Below the pieces are notes generated by a model. That model was given only the letters and a program-made list of their open reading frames with translations, searched no databases and was not told where the DNA came from. A DNA stretch of 42,412 bases from Rhizophagus sp. LPA8_4_AMF (taxonomy: Eukaryota > Glomeromycota > Glomeromycetes > Glomerales > Glomeraceae). This document shows, piece by piece, positions 1 to 11,340 of the stretch. How positions within the stretch are numbered: the stretch's first letter is position 1; every line of letters starts with the position of its first letter. Both the position numbers and the translations under genes were made by a program. The stretch covers positions 1 through 42,412 of the forward strand of contig JADRCO010000220.1 in NCBI GenBank assembly GCA_021464525.1, read 5' to 3'.

Positions 1-10
1 GGGATGCCCA

Positions 11-689
11 ATGATGACAGAAGAACGTCCAACCGACTTTAAGAACTGGTCTCCGGAACACGTTAGACAGTATCTTGAAGAACATATGAACGATTCAGGT
101 TATGATGAAATCGACATTAAAAAAATCTATGATCAAAATGTCGATGGTTACTCTTTCTTCACCATCTTGACTATAGAAGCTCTTACTAATAAATATGGGC
201 CATTTGAAATAAAATTTGGTCCCGCATCTCATATAATGAAGTTAGTCAGAGAAAAAAGAGGTTAGTGACTGTACACTTCCATAAGTGCTCGTTTTTTTCT
301 TTCTCTCATTTACTTAATAATAAACAAAGAGGAAAACACTCCCGCACACGTTGAGGTTGTGACTTCATCTGAATTCATTAAATTTCGTGAAGATACTATA
401 GCCGAAATGGGACAACTCAAAGAAAAACTAGGTTAGTGATCGTAATGATTATCTTTCGATTAGAACGGTATTATTACTATATTAGTCTTCTTGTTTATTC
501 ATATAATTTCTTTTTTTAGTATCAATTCCATCATCCAATGAATTCGTAAATGCAGCTACATTTAAGAAATTCAGCGAAGGAACAACGTCCAAGATTGCAA
601 AATTAAATAATGAACTATCTAACATCAAGACTGATGTCGATGATAAATATAAAAGCTTAACCGATAAGATAAACGATCTGGCTTGTTAA
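11..689 (+). CDS. SAM-domain protein, three exons
   Basis: Three exons join in frame at 11-260, 330-431 and 520-689, giving about 173 aa and ending in TAA. Both introns (69 and 88 nt) start GTTAGT and end in AG. Residues about 8-80 form a SAM domain: the N-terminal WSPEHVRQYL helix, a QNVDGYSF turn, a LTIEAL segment and a C-terminal HIMKLVREK helix. SAM domains mediate homo- or hetero-oligomerisation, often in signalling proteins; the partner cannot be inferred. The remainder is charged and helical (EFIKFREDTIAEMGQLKEKL, then a Lys/Asp-rich tail), probably a short coiled coil. The ATG lies only 11 bases from the window edge, so upstream exons are possible; a second ATG at 4 is out of frame. 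Splice sites, phases and the domain agree, so I am confident about the gene and less so about its 5' end. Confidence 0.85.
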
Positions 690-1244
690 AACAACATCGA
701 AATATATTATATATCATGCGTCTTGTGAATAAATAAAAATAATTAATCTAGCAGATCTCAATATGAGGGTATTGCTATATGCTTATAAGTCTTCTTGTCG
801 ACCAGGAATCTTCTGAAGTAACAATTTCCCCTTAAAAAATGTTCTACTTCCGCTTTTGAGTAAATTATATCTAACTGGGTAGTGATTGGTTTTTAATATT
901 ATAAGCTTGCGATTTTCGGAAAACTGAGTTTGTGTTTCGTGATACGAGTTTATTCAAATAAAGGAAATATATATCATAATATTCCTCGTACGACACTAAA
1001 CATCTATTTTTTTTAGAGTACCGGGTAGGTAGGGCAGTTACCGACTCATAGTCACACACGCAGCAAGCGGGAAAAAGTATCTTGAATCTCTTAAAAGTTA
1101 TTTATATATTATCATCATAATTAACAATTGAAAATTTCTTTTGTTACGAAGAACACTTATTGGCTCATGATTTATTTCTGGGTAGTATACTATTATCCAT
1201 ATTTATATGAATAGGATCACCATTTATATTATCCTCGCTAGTAA
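690..1244. other. Intergenic, no gene seen
   Basis: AT-rich sequence between the SAM gene and a decayed coding remnant. The only ORFs are short and lack domain or splice support. The first 100 bases probably hold the SAM gene's 3' untranslated region. Confidence 0.5.
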
Positions 1245-1698
1245 GTAATCGAAGTAGATGAAGTGGTCGATACGGTGAACAAATATAGACAGAACTTACT
1301 GTTCGAAGAAATACAAAAAAACCGAAACTAAATTAAAGATTACGTTAAACCAGAAGAGGTAGTGAATATTGTACAGGAATTAACATAAAGAAGATCGAGT
1401 TGATTTTGCGCACGCCAGATCCAGGGTTACATCGGGTAAGGAGCAGCAGAAGCAGAAAGGACTGGAGGTTATGTCTGTAGACTCGAATAATTCCAGTGAC
1501 AAGAAGAATTTTGGTTTGGGTAAACTAGGTAGCAAAAAAGTTAGTAGAGAGGAATTTATCGATTATACTAACACGAACGAAACTTGTACCGATCGGCTTC
1601 CGAAGGACATAGAAAAGAAGGATAATAACGTACGGAAGAAAAAGACGAAGATTAATAAGAGAGGATATAGGGCCTGCCCTTATAAGTCAATAAATTGA
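1245..1698 (+). pseudogene. Decayed coding remnant, unknown family
   Basis: Two adjoining frames read like protein. Frame one (from 1251) begins EVDEVVDTVNKYRQNLLFEE and runs to about 1386, with one in-frame TAA after KNRN. A +1 shift then leads through HKEDRVDFAHARSR into an open frame ending at 1698; its first Met is at 1471. That second part is very basic and hydrophilic (KKKTKINKRGYRACPYK near the end). Codon use looks coding, but the stop plus the frame change argue for decay, or for an intron I could not place. The highly charged composition would suit a gag-like or nucleic-acid-binding transposon ORF, which is only a guess; I do not recognise the family. Confidence 0.4.
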
Positions 1699-2997
1699 GA
1701 AATGATAGCAATAGGGGATAGAGTAGTTTTACATTTACGCATTTAGTAGTCCTTAGTTATTTTTTCAGATTCAATAAAAATAGATATAGATAATTCTTGT
1801 AAAGATAATTTTCTCATAAGAAATTATCATTTTTATTGAACTGTAAATTTTTTACTTATTTATAAAGAAATTCGTTATTAATTAAAAAAAAATAAAAATA
1901 TTATCTCCGCTAGATTCATCTTTATAAAATCAAAATTATTAACCTAAAATCTTTAGCCTTAAGGTTTTCAATCTTCGTTTTTTTGCAAGATTATACTATT
2001 TCACTTGTACGGTGCATCTAAAATTTGCAATTAATCTAAGACTTATAACTTAGATGTGTTAGTAATATAGATAGTATTGAAAAGATATGCAACGAAGAAA
2101 AATAAAGTTTTTTCATCATGGTGGACCGCAAGGGATAAATATCATAATGTTTTCTTTTTTACCTTTAAGGGTTTCTAACGCGTTACATTAGGGTGTATTA
2201 TAAACATAGTTTATTATAATTTCCATAATAATTTATAATAAATTTCTTATTATTTTAGTTCTTAATAACTCTGGAACATTTTCATTTCAAAATTCGCGAA
2301 AATATTCCAAATAACTGTCTTTTCCATACAATATCTCGCTTTTTTTTTGAAAAAAAACCATTAACACAATAATAATAAATCAAACCTTTCATTCCGATAA
2401 AAATTTTTCTTTCGAAGTTCCAAGTGAAAAACGAGTTATTTCATGTTTCTTAAAGTCATCATATATCCATTAAAATTTACAGCATAACTTAAATGCTAAT
2501 AGAACACAAGTTATAAAATTTTAAAATTTAGGATAATTTACTGGGAAAATGACTCGTCAAAGCAAGCCTTCTTTATTGTAATATTGTTTACTTAATTTAT
2601 AAACTGGAGAACTGGTTTTCGGAAATAATTCCGGTTTCAGATACATATATTACCTTGTATTTTATGTAATACGAAAAAAAATTTAATATTAAAATTTACT
2701 ATACGGCTTGATATACTTTTGTTAAACTATGTTTATAATACTCCCCAGCGTTACATTTTTTTTTTTTTTTTTTTGATTTTACAACATCTATTGACTCAGA
2801 ACTTACCCGGATGCAATTTGGATGCATCCTTAGTTTGTAATATTCAGCACGTGACTTTGTGAGCGACGTGACTTGTGAGCGTAGTAACAACTTTGTGACC
2901 TTGCAGTCATCAGATTTTGATTTTTTACAAGATTATTTATAGTAAATGCGAATTCATTCTTTTGTGGGTTGAGCGAAGAAAAAAATTTAATTTTGCA
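1699..2997. other. Intergenic, AT-rich
   Basis: No supported gene. It contains poly-T tracts (for example about 2758-2774) and sequence of ordinary intergenic composition. The short minus-strand ORF at 2699-2890 crosses the poly-T run and has a low-complexity lysine string, so I do not call it. Confidence 0.5.
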
Positions 2998-3000
2998 TTA

Positions 3001-3212
3001 GGGGAGCGCCAGAAATGACGTCATTTCCTAAGGGGGGAGGGGGGTTCGGACCATGATGATGTTACACATTTCCTTTTTTGGACATTGGTAAGAAGTATAA
3101 TTCTGACCAGAATTATGTTCATAATTTCGTATTTCCTAAAATGGATGATGACCTGGGGAGGGGGGGGGTCAAAAATCCTGAAATTTAAATGACGTCATTT
3201 CTGGCCATCCCC
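3001..3212. mobile_element. 212-bp MITE, Harbinger-like, TTA target duplication
   Basis: The ends are 26-bp terminal inverted repeats (3001-3026 and 3187-3212) that match at 24 of 26 positions when one is reverse-complemented. They start GGGGA and include the shared 14-mer AAATGACGTCATTT. A 3-bp direct repeat TTA flanks the element on both sides (2998-3000 and 3213-3215). A 3-bp TTA/TWA duplication is characteristic of PIF/Harbinger insertions. There is no coding capacity, so this is a non-autonomous element. The interior has two G-rich runs (about 3031-3044 and 3156-3169). Confidence 0.8.
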
Positions 3213-3215
3213 TTA

Positions 3216-3895
3216 TACATATATATTAATATATATTTGTATTTGCATAAACGCGTTGATCACGTTATGTAATCGGTATATTTTAAATAATTATTTACAA
3301 TTTATTTAAAAGCTTTGATAAGTATTAATTGTCAATCAGCTTAAAATTCTTATTATGTCACAAGTGTTTCAAAGGTTTCGCCAATATCGGTTAGTTACGT
3401 TCTTAGTTTGAAGTTTCAGATATAGGCTTTTAAAAGTTGAAACACTTCGACCTTTAAAATTTTGGTTTCACTAGTTTAGAATATTTTAATTGGATCAATT
3501 TTTTTTTTTTTAGCGAAATAGATTTATTTTTTTTAGAAAATTGTTTATTAATAACAACATTAAAGCTACTGTTAAAAGACTTATTATTCTAATAATCACT
3601 TTATTAAATCATATATATGCCCATTACTATATACTTTAATTAATTTTTCAAATCTATATATCAGAATAATTATACAATATTAATATCAATATCTATAAAT
3701 TTCCAAATATCTATTTCATGAAATTTACGCAAATAACGATTTCTGTGCTTTGGACTTACAGTATTTTTAAAAATACATCCATAACAATCATTTTCATGGT
3801 ACCACCAACCGAATAGTCCAATTATTAAAATATGATAAGTTTAGGTTGTATTTTTTTCCAATTTCAAAACCGTAACCATATGTGGCTAATGTCAT
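3216..3895. other. Intergenic, no gene seen
   Basis: AT-rich sequence between the MITE and the transposase remnant. The part from about 3700 may hold more C-terminal debris of the minus-strand remnant, but no open frame longer than about 20 codons is convincing. Confidence 0.4.
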
Positions 3896-4153
3896 TTATA
3901 TATTATATGGTCGAATAAAGTTATTAAAATTGCCTCCAAATGGAACAAATCCAAGTATAAAATGAGCTTTTAATTGTTTTCTTATATTAAATGGCATGTT
4001 GCCAAATTGTAGATTGTTTAGAGATGTGTATATTGGTGAAGGTTGTGATGATGGAGGTGATGGCGGAGGTTGTGAAAATGGAGGTAATGGTGGAAGTGGT
4101 AATGATGGAGGTGAGTATAGTAGTGGATGCAACGGGGACGTTGTTTGTGACAT
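3896..4153 (-). pseudogene. Proline-rich ORF ending in a transposase-like segment
   Basis: An 85-aa open frame on the minus strand. Residues about 5-42 are a proline/serine-rich stretch of PP, SPP and LPP units, produced by a degenerate GGAGGT-type repeat on the plus strand. From residue about 43 the composition changes abruptly to SLNNLQFGNMPFNIRKQLKA followed by HFILGFVPFGGNFNNFIRPY. The second part resembles the GNMP...LRNHFLLGFVPFG...DFIRPF segment that I recall from high-copy transposase-like proteins of Rhizophagus; this is from memory, not a search. I read it as a fragment of a decayed DNA transposon. The ORF stops soon after the match, far short of a full transposase. Confidence 0.5.
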
Positions 4154-4559
4154 TGTTTGTGATATCTGGGGTGTGAAAAAAGAGTAGGATTAAGGTTGAA
4201 CAAAAATCCTTATCATTACCCATTAATTCTAAAATATAATCATTTTAATTTTTATGTACTCTTTGGGCCACGCTACTCGAATTCTTTGGCCTTTCTCTTT
4301 TGTCTCCATTTTTTGTTTAACTTTCTGTTTTTTTTATTAGTAGCCAATAGTCACAAAGTGATTTAACTGCAATTTATCTGCGGCTTTTTTAATTAAAATC
4401 ACATGAAATCACATGAAAAATTCAGTCACTAGAATCAAGAATTATATCTTATTATTCCTTCTTAACTCAATGAATCCCTCATTTGTTGCAGTAGTATACT
4501 TTCTAGTGCTTAAATTCTGAATTCAAGATTAGGTACATTTACAACATTGAATTATAGTT

Positions 4560-5930
4560 ATGGTCAGATATTTCCTTAAATATTTTCCATATTTGACCAT
4601 CATAGATGTCGATTATTCATGTATGTCCAAAATTCATCTGGTAATTCCTCAAAAAAAATGTATGTTATGTCTGGGGAATGTGTCAGATGTCCTTGCAATC
4701 TTCTAAGGTAGATAAAATTGGTTCTATATGAATTGCTTTAAAAATTTAATGTTTAATCCAGATTTTCTTTTGAACTTGTGTTAGAATGCATATGGTTCAA
4801 TACTAAATCATATTCTTTTTACCAACAAAAAATGAACATCATGCAGTTTGGATATATGTAATTACAATCTCCAGTGATCAAAGCCAGTACAGATCTACAT
4901 CACCTTTTTTTATATCTTCTACATCAACGTTATCTTTACTAAGAGTGGTATAATTTGTGACTGGATGCTCCTTCATACTCACTATAAATTGTGTTTACAA
5001 AACAACAAAGCTACCTCTGTTGCTTGTTTGTTATTTTTATTATGAAATCTGTATAGACCATTTTCTTATGGAATAATTAATTAAAAAATTGTTTTCGCAT
5101 GTATTAATATTATAATTTTAAATAATTATTTGTTTCCATCCAAAATTCGTCTGACAGCTCATTATAAAAGTGAGTATCATAGAGATTCTAACTTTGAGTA
5201 GTGTTGGTTGGTGAAAAGACTGAAAGTCGAGTGATTATAATGGTTTGTAATCAGAATTACCATCTTTTAGCTAACTACAATAGTGTAGTTTCAGCAAATT
5301 TACAACTTTCGTTTATAATGTTACAACCACTAAGGTTGTAATTCAAAATATAATAATTATTACTTATGGCAACCATGAGCATTCCTAGAGAGTGTTGTCA
5401 CATTGAGGAGCTTTACTATTAAATATGGCTTCATAAGGTGTCACTGGACGGTCATCGTTTTTCCATTATTATCCAACATTTCAACAGAACCAATTTACCC
5501 CTGGATATTGTCATAATCTACCTATTTGAAGATATTTCAAAGTATGTGTACTTTTTATTGACTGAAATATCATTGGTATAACAAATTACTGTCATCTGAA
5601 TTCCTTTACCAGCTGGATACAGTTGGTTGATGGTAAATTAAACCTGTTCCAGAATTCCAGTAATTTCATCAATGATCCAGACTGGGGATAATGGTTAATA
5701 TCATGTGATATAATTTTACTTAATTAGGTTCCCAAGGTTGTTTTCTTTTGTAATCAACAAATCAACACTATATCCTTTGCTCTTTTATGGTTATTTTCAT
5801 GAAGATTCTCAGGCAATATAAGAACACAATGCTCTGACATCAGTCAGAGTTATGAGCCTTTAATAATTTTTTCTATTTCCGACTCACTGATGATGTACTT
5901 CCTTCTACATAGAGATTAGAATTGTCAATA
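4560..5930 (-). pseudogene. Degenerate DNA-transposon ORF
   Basis: Conceptual minus-strand translation gives scattered protein-like blocks broken by stops and frameshifts. In 5'-to-3' order: a serine-rich block near 5930-5890; GKGIQMTVICYTNDISVNKK near 5615-5560; FKAIHIEPILSTLEDCKDI near 4740-4680; then, after a shift, EELPDEFWTYMNN and YDGQIWKIFKEIS near 4650-4565. The EELPDEFW and DGQIWK blocks resemble pieces of large CACTA/Plavaka-like transposases of fungi. This attribution is from memory and tentative. The blocks share strand and order with the 3896-4153 segment, so the two may derive from one element or from nested elements. No terminal repeats were located. Confidence 0.45.
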
Positions 5931-6638
5931 AAGATATGTTATCTTCTTTATTAACTTTCATTTCACACAATTAAAGAACTTATTTTTCTGTTGCTTCTTT
6001 TGCAAAGCATTCCTTGTGTTCTTTTTATTATTTTCCTCTTGAAATCTACTTAACTCATTCTTCTTGATTGATACACGCTCTCATATATTTTAGCGATTCT
6101 TTTACATCTTCTTTGATATTAGTAAGCGGTATACTATAAGAAATAAGATATTAAATTAAAGCTACAATGCAGATAAAAATGCAGACAAAAAAGTGAAATG
6201 ACAGCCGCTAAAAATAAAAATATCCATTTCATGTTCAATATTCACTTACCAATAGCAGCAGAATGTTCTATGATAACGTGAATGTGTTTTTTGAATAAGG
6301 ATAAGTATTTGGTATTATTGATAAATATAAAGATTTTTTATATCATCTGTATGATGTTACTTTTTTGAGTAGTTTAATAATTTAATATAGGTATGAAAAT
6401 TTGGTATGGGTTTATGATTCACTTCGCAAATTCAAATAAAAAATTTGTGCGATTTATTTATTAAAAATTATTTAAAAAAATAATCTTTTAAAAAAATTTT
6501 GTTTTTTTGTTTGTTTTGTTCGTTAAAAAATTCTTCCATATTTTTTTTTTAGAAAAAAAAAAAAATTTAAAAAAAAACAATAATTCGTTCATCGTTTGTT
6601 AAAAAGTTTTTTTTTCTTTCTTTCATGTTCTAATTCGG

Positions 6639-6840
6639 TAAAAATAGTACGATCCCTGCATAAGGTTGATGGTTGATTAGTGAATTTTCGAAATTCTTTA
6701 AAGAAATCTCAATTATTTAAATTAGCCTCCTTACAAAAAAAAAAGTTATTATTACACAAATTTTTTAAATAATTGAGATTTCTTTCGATCCTTTCTATGG
6801 AGGAAATTCAAGGGTGATATGCAGGGGATCACACTATTTA
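6639..6840. mobile_element. Foldback/MITE-like inverted repeat
   Basis: Outer arms at about 6639-6662 and 6818-6840 pair as inverted repeats (AAATAGT, then GATCC/CTGCATA, with small indels). Inner arms 6700-6721 and 6764-6785 are a perfect 22-bp inverted repeat (AAAGAAATCTCAATTATTTA core) around a 42-bp loop. There is no ORF and no clear target duplication. The two nested arm pairs suggest a short non-autonomous foldback element. Confidence 0.55.
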
Positions 6841-7503
6841 TAAAAACGAACAATTAACAAACGCAAATGGTTTACAATTTATTTTAATTAATATATCAGG
6901 TATATCTTGATTAACTCCTTATTTAGTGTAATAATCACATAATTGTTTTTTGTTTCTGGACTTTAACTGATGGGTTTTAATCAGAATTATAATTAAACCA
7001 AAAAATTCAAACGTTATTAAAAATTGGTTTAACTTGTTATAACTAAGATTTACACATCTATAAAAAAAAATTTTTTTTTAGAAAATTGATCACATGTCTG
7101 AGTTTTTTTTTTTTTTATTTTTAGAAAAATTGAACATTTTATCGTCATGATGATAAAATTTAACAATAAAAAAATTTAATTTAATTACTGAAGAGATGTT
7201 TACTTGAAAAATTTTTTATGTTTTGTTATTATTTTATATTGAAAACAATTTTGGAAATGTATTGTTATCAAATTCGTATTGTATACAAAAGTTAATTTTA
7301 GAAAACTATCATTTTAAATTTTATTTATAGCTTTTAACAATTGTAAAATAAATGTTAAAACTCAGTTAAATCAGTTAAATCGGCATCACTAATTCCTTCA
7401 TCAAACTGAACAACAAAGTAAAAAAAAAAACTTATAAGATTTCAAAATTTCAAAAACGTTATAATTCTTTTTTAAAATTTTTTTTTTTCAAGCATCAAAA
7501 CTA
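6841..7503. other. Intergenic, AT-rich
   Basis: No gene supported. Many A and T tracts. The last 100 bases precede the ATG at 7504 and probably hold its promoter and 5' leader; I see no certain TATA box. Confidence 0.4.
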
Positions 7504-8727
7504 ATGTCGTACGTTTTAGAAGTAAACCAAGGAAACTACGAACAAGAAACGCCTGGTAAGTATGAGCCATTTTAACGTGTTGTTGTATTAAATATATTAA
7601 ATATCCATTAATTTTCCCCGCAAAAAGACTTTGGAAGTATCGCCAAAGACTACCAAGGTGCATGCGAAATCTACAATTCCTGGTTGACTACCACCGAATG
7701 TGAAAATTCTTACTTGGAGCCAGAGAAATGCAATACTATAAACTTTGATCCAATAAAGTAAGCGAATTAATTAATATCATATACCTTTTTCACGTTATTA
7801 ATTATTAACGTTACCCCTTTCTACAGAACAGCTGGAGAGCAATATGATAGAATTTTGTTAATCGATGAATTATTTAATAAAATCAAAAAGGAAAAGGGAG
7901 CTCGTGCTGCAAGTGAAAAATGGTTTGCTGCTTTGTAAGTTTTGCACAATTAATTTATAAAAGTGAAATCATAGGCTCATACAAAATACTGCTGTTCACC
8001 TTGTTTTTGTAGACCGGAGCAATTTAAACCTGAAAATTATTATGCATGCTCGAGTACCGACGAAAATGGAAAATCATACCTGTGACCCAGAGAAATGCAA
8101 AAAAAATTTTGATTCAATAAAGTAAAAGATTCGCTTTATACTTTATAACTTTATTACTTTATTAACGTCATCTTTTTTCTTACAGATATGATTTGGAAAA
8201 ATACAATAGGGTGTTAGACGATGTTTATTTTAATGATATCAAACAAGAAAAGAGACCTCGTAACGCGGGTAGAGAATGGTTTGCTCCTTTGTAAGTATTG
8301 TATTTATAATATGAAAATTATAAGCTTGTAAGAATACTCATGTCACCTTGGTTATTAATTAGGCCGGAGCGATTCAAATCTAAATGTGAACTTGGACCGG
8401 AAATTTTTATTCCAAAGAGTCAAAGAGTTGTTGATGAGCCAACAAAAAAAAAGTATTTATTTTAATTAACGCAAAATGATAGAAATGTTTTGATGGATAT
8501 ATTGTTAACTTTTTTTCAATTTATGACAAATGCAGCTTTTATTGGAAAAAGGAAGCGAACTTTTTGGGCATTATATTAAACTCATTAATATTAACTCTCC
8601 CGTTAAGGTGATAGAAGTAAACATAACAAAAGATAACGTTCTATTAGTAGTCGAGGAAGAATTAGATAAGGGAAAGTTGCGTTATGAAGTTGATTGTGAG
8701 ATTGATATGGTTCCCCTTCCCTTTTGA
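7504..8727 (+). pseudogene. Exon-duplicated gene with two frame breaks; family unknown
   Basis: Seven exons with good splice sites: 7504-7555, 7628-7757, 7827-7934, 8013-8121, 8186-8290, 8363-8452 and 8536-8727. Exons 2+3 and 4+5 are a tandem duplicate: each pair has a ...SYL..PEKC...F(D)..IK end, then a helix of the type YDRILLIDELFNKIKKEK, and closes WFAAL or WFAPL; exons 4 and 6 both begin PEQFK/PERFK. Donor phases repeat (2,2,2). Exon 4 carries one extra base relative to exon 2 between the SYL and PEKC codons, giving an immediate TGA. A second mismatch of frame lies at the A9 run ending exon 6: the last exon reads well (ending EIDMVPLPF) only in another frame. Either this is a young pseudogene or these are two assembly errors, one in a homopolymer. 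I do not recognise the family. Confidence 0.6.
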
Positions 8728-9318
8728 ATGTTTGCTTTTTTTATTCTTTATAAAATTGTACATCAATTTATATTATGGGCTTTTAAATAAATAACGTCAA
8801 ACTCGAGCAATAAATCTATCCAATTTTTGGACATTTACTTATATCATAACAATGATTCTGCAGTTAAAAGAGCTCGACCAAGTAAATCTAATACAATAAC
8901 TCATTTAGTATTATAATTTTTTCGACACGTACAAAATTTAATTCGTGTAACGACCAAACTTATTGAGAGCGAAAAGTTGTGGCCGTAATATTCTAAATAA
9001 ATTTATAATAATTATAGTTAGCTGAAATAAATCGTGTAATCTGTGAGTTTAAAACACGATTGACAAGGTCAGCATGCGGTTAGTTTGTTACTATATTAAG
9101 GAATTAAATTTCTCATATATTAGTTGGTATTACTAAATTTAGTATGTTAAGGTAACATTAATACGTAAGATAATTAACCGTAAATAGTTTAACTTGTCAC
9201 ACAATCGTAAATTTAAATGCAATGATTTCGTCGTTTGTAAAATCTCCTTATTCCAATTTTTTTTTTTCCAACATTTTTTTAACGATAAGTTTTAAAATAT
9301 CGTAATAATAATAATAAA
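8728..9318. other. Intergenic between two same-strand genes
   Basis: About 590 bases holding the 3' region of the exon-duplicated gene and the promoter of the F-box gene. A T-rich stretch at about 9255-9280 and a run of ATA triplets lead up to the ATG. No further gene seen. Confidence 0.4.
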
Positions 9319-10779
9319 ATGCCACAACTTCTTGCAGATTGTCTTAATGAAATTTTAAAATATTTAAAAGAAGATAGAATTAGTTTATATTCATGCTTAT
9401 TAGTAAATCGACTTTGGTGTGAAATTTCCGTGAGAATTTTATGGAAAAGTATTTGGAATTATAATAATAAAACTTATAATACAATAATTTCATGTCTTCC
9501 AAATGAATCAAAAGAAATTTTAAATAAGAATGGAATTATTATTTCAATACCAACTTCAAAATCTCCAATGTTTAATTATGTAAAATTTTGTAAAATTTTA
9601 TCAATCAATCAAATTAATTATCGAGTTGGATTATTTCTTAAAAATCAACAACCTAATATTTCAACCCAAAATTTAAATAAGAAATTACATATATTATTAC
9701 AAGAAATATTTAAATTATATATGAAACAAATTACTTCATTAAAAGAATTATCATTCTTACAATTAACAAATATAACATTTTATCAATATCCTGGAGCAAA
9801 AGAATGTTTAAAGAATTTAACAGAATTATATTGTCGATCGGATATTAATACGGAATTTTTTTATCAATTATCAAAAATAAGTAATAAAATTCAATATTTT
9901 ACAATAGATTTTAAAAAAACGATCATTTCAAATGGATTAACAGAATTAATTTCAGTTCAACAAAAATTAAAATATTTAGATATAATATTATCATATGGTA
10001 GTAGTAAAACAAGTAAAGATTTAACGGATATAATTACTTTATTAACAAAATTTCCTAATACTTTAAACAAATTAATACTTGATGGAGGAATACATTTTAT
10101 ACCATTATCATTTATAACCAAATTCACGAATTTACAAGAACTTTTATTATTATTTTATTCTAATAAGGCATTTGAAGATTTTAAAATATTACAATATGTT
10201 AAATTTTCAAAATTACAAAATTTAAAGATTCAATACGCAAGTCCAAATTATGAATTATTAATAAATTTCTTGGAAATTAATGGAAATAATTTAAAGGAAT
10301 TTTATATAGGAGATATTATAGGAGAAAGTAATAATTCATTAAATTTAGCCATAGCAAAATATTGTTCAAATCTTATCAAACTTTCCACCGGATTTAAAAA
10401 TGATGAATTGGAAACGTTAAAAGAGGTTTTTATTGGATGTCAAAATTTAGAAAGTATTAAAATTTGGGTTGGAGGATTATTTTTAAATGAAAAGAAAGCG
10501 ATGGAAATGATTATAAAATATTCACCTAAAAATGTTTATGAAATAAAATTAAATTATTTAGATTGTATGAAATCAAAATTATTTCCGGAAGAATTAGAAA
10601 CTTTTTTTATAAGTTGGAAAAATCGGATATCAAAAAAATCACTTTCTTTAATGATTATTAATAATGGTATAGATGTGAATGAAGTAAATATTGAAAATAC
10701 TAAAATAATTGAAAAATATATTAGATTAGGAGTTATTAAAAAATTTAAAATTACAGGTTTTTATGATGAAACATTTTAA
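9319..10779 (+). CDS. F-box protein with leucine-rich repeats
   Basis: A single uninterrupted 486-codon ORF. Residues about 2-46 are an F-box: LADCLNEILKYL, a helix with YSCLLVNRLWCEISVRILW and a closing KSIW. The rest is a long array of irregular leucine-rich repeats (for example LTELYCRS, LKYLDIILS, LNKLILDGG, LQELLLLF, LQNLKIQY, LIKLSTGF, LESIKIWVGG). F-box proteins bind Skp1 through the F-box and recruit substrates to SCF ubiquitin ligases through the repeats; the substrate is unknown. Codon use is strongly AT-biased, matching the surroundings. The start fits because the F-box begins at residue 2 and the context is ATAAAATG. Large families of such proteins are known from arbuscular mycorrhizal fungi. 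Intact and probably functional. Confidence 0.93.
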   Translation: MPQLLADCLNEILKYLKEDRISLYSCLLVNRLWCEISVRILWKSIWNYNNKTYNTIISCLPNESKEILNKNGIIISIPTSKSPMFNYVKFCKILSINQINYRVGLFLKNQQPNISTQNLNKKLHILLQEIFKLYMKQITSLKELSFLQLTNITFYQYPGAKECLKNLTELYCRSDINTEFFYQLSKISNKIQYFTIDFKKTIISNGLTELISVQQKLKYLDIILSYGSSKTSKDLTDIITLLTKFPNTLNKLILDGGIHFIPLSFITKFTNLQELLLLFYSNKAFEDFKILQYVKFSKLQNLKIQYASPNYELLINFLEINGNNLKEFYIGDIIGESNNSLNLAIAKYCSNLIKLSTGFKNDELETLKEVFIGCQNLESIKIWVGGLFLNEKKAMEMIIKYSPKNVYEIKLNYLDCMKSKLFPEELETFFISWKNRISKKSLSLMIINNGIDVNEVNIENTKIIEKYIRLGVIKKFKITGFYDETF

Positions 10780-10904
10780 TATGTAATTGGTAATTTGGGT
10801 ATAAATAAAAAATATTAACTTTTTGTTATATGTAAATAATATGTTTGTAATCTATGAGTAATTTATTTAACAAAAGTATAGATATTAAGAGTTTAATAAG
10901 ATTT

Positions 10905-11340
10905 CATCACATATATGATGTCAGATAATTCTTCTGGAAAGTCCCAAGTATAATGCATTCATGTCAATTACCATATGATACTCCTTTTGTTTGCTGCGAT
11001 CATGTGACCAAAGCGCAAACATAATTTATTATAGTTTGGTCATAAAGTTTTGCTATGACATTAATAATATTAATATGGTTTTGTCAAGTTTTTACCCTTT
11101 CATCTTTGCTAAACCTCCAGGTGTAATCTAGCAGTCTTGCTGTAATTATGCAATTTTCAGTACCTTTTTCAATATAACAGATAAGGTATAATATTTCTAA
11201 GGCGTACTTTCACTGGTACAACATTTATAATGTGTACTTTAATGAAGTCTAACTTGCCCACATAAAACACTATAAACCCAAAATGTGCACCTTCAAGCTT
11301 TTGTAAGAATTCTATGAAAATTCTTCTTTAACAATATATA
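10905..11340 (-). pseudogene. Decayed coding remnant, minus strand
   Basis: Minus-strand translation from about 11330 gives an open block beginning RIFIEFLQKLEGAHFGFIV and running through YVGKLDFIKVHIINVVPV to about 11175. A one-base shift leads into IEKGTENCIITARLLDYTWR and FSKDERVKT, a stop, then NVIAKLYDQTIINYVCALVT. The last block, in another frame, reads YTWDFPEELSDIIYVMKSY near 10970-10915. The composition is clearly protein-like but broken at least twice. I do not recognise the family; a large DNA-transposon ORF is likely in view of the neighbours. Confidence 0.45.

Noticed and set aside
3987-4223. Overlapping ORFs in four frames over the GGAGGT repeat
   Set aside because: A simple repeat stays open in several frames; only the frame with the transposase-like end is kept.
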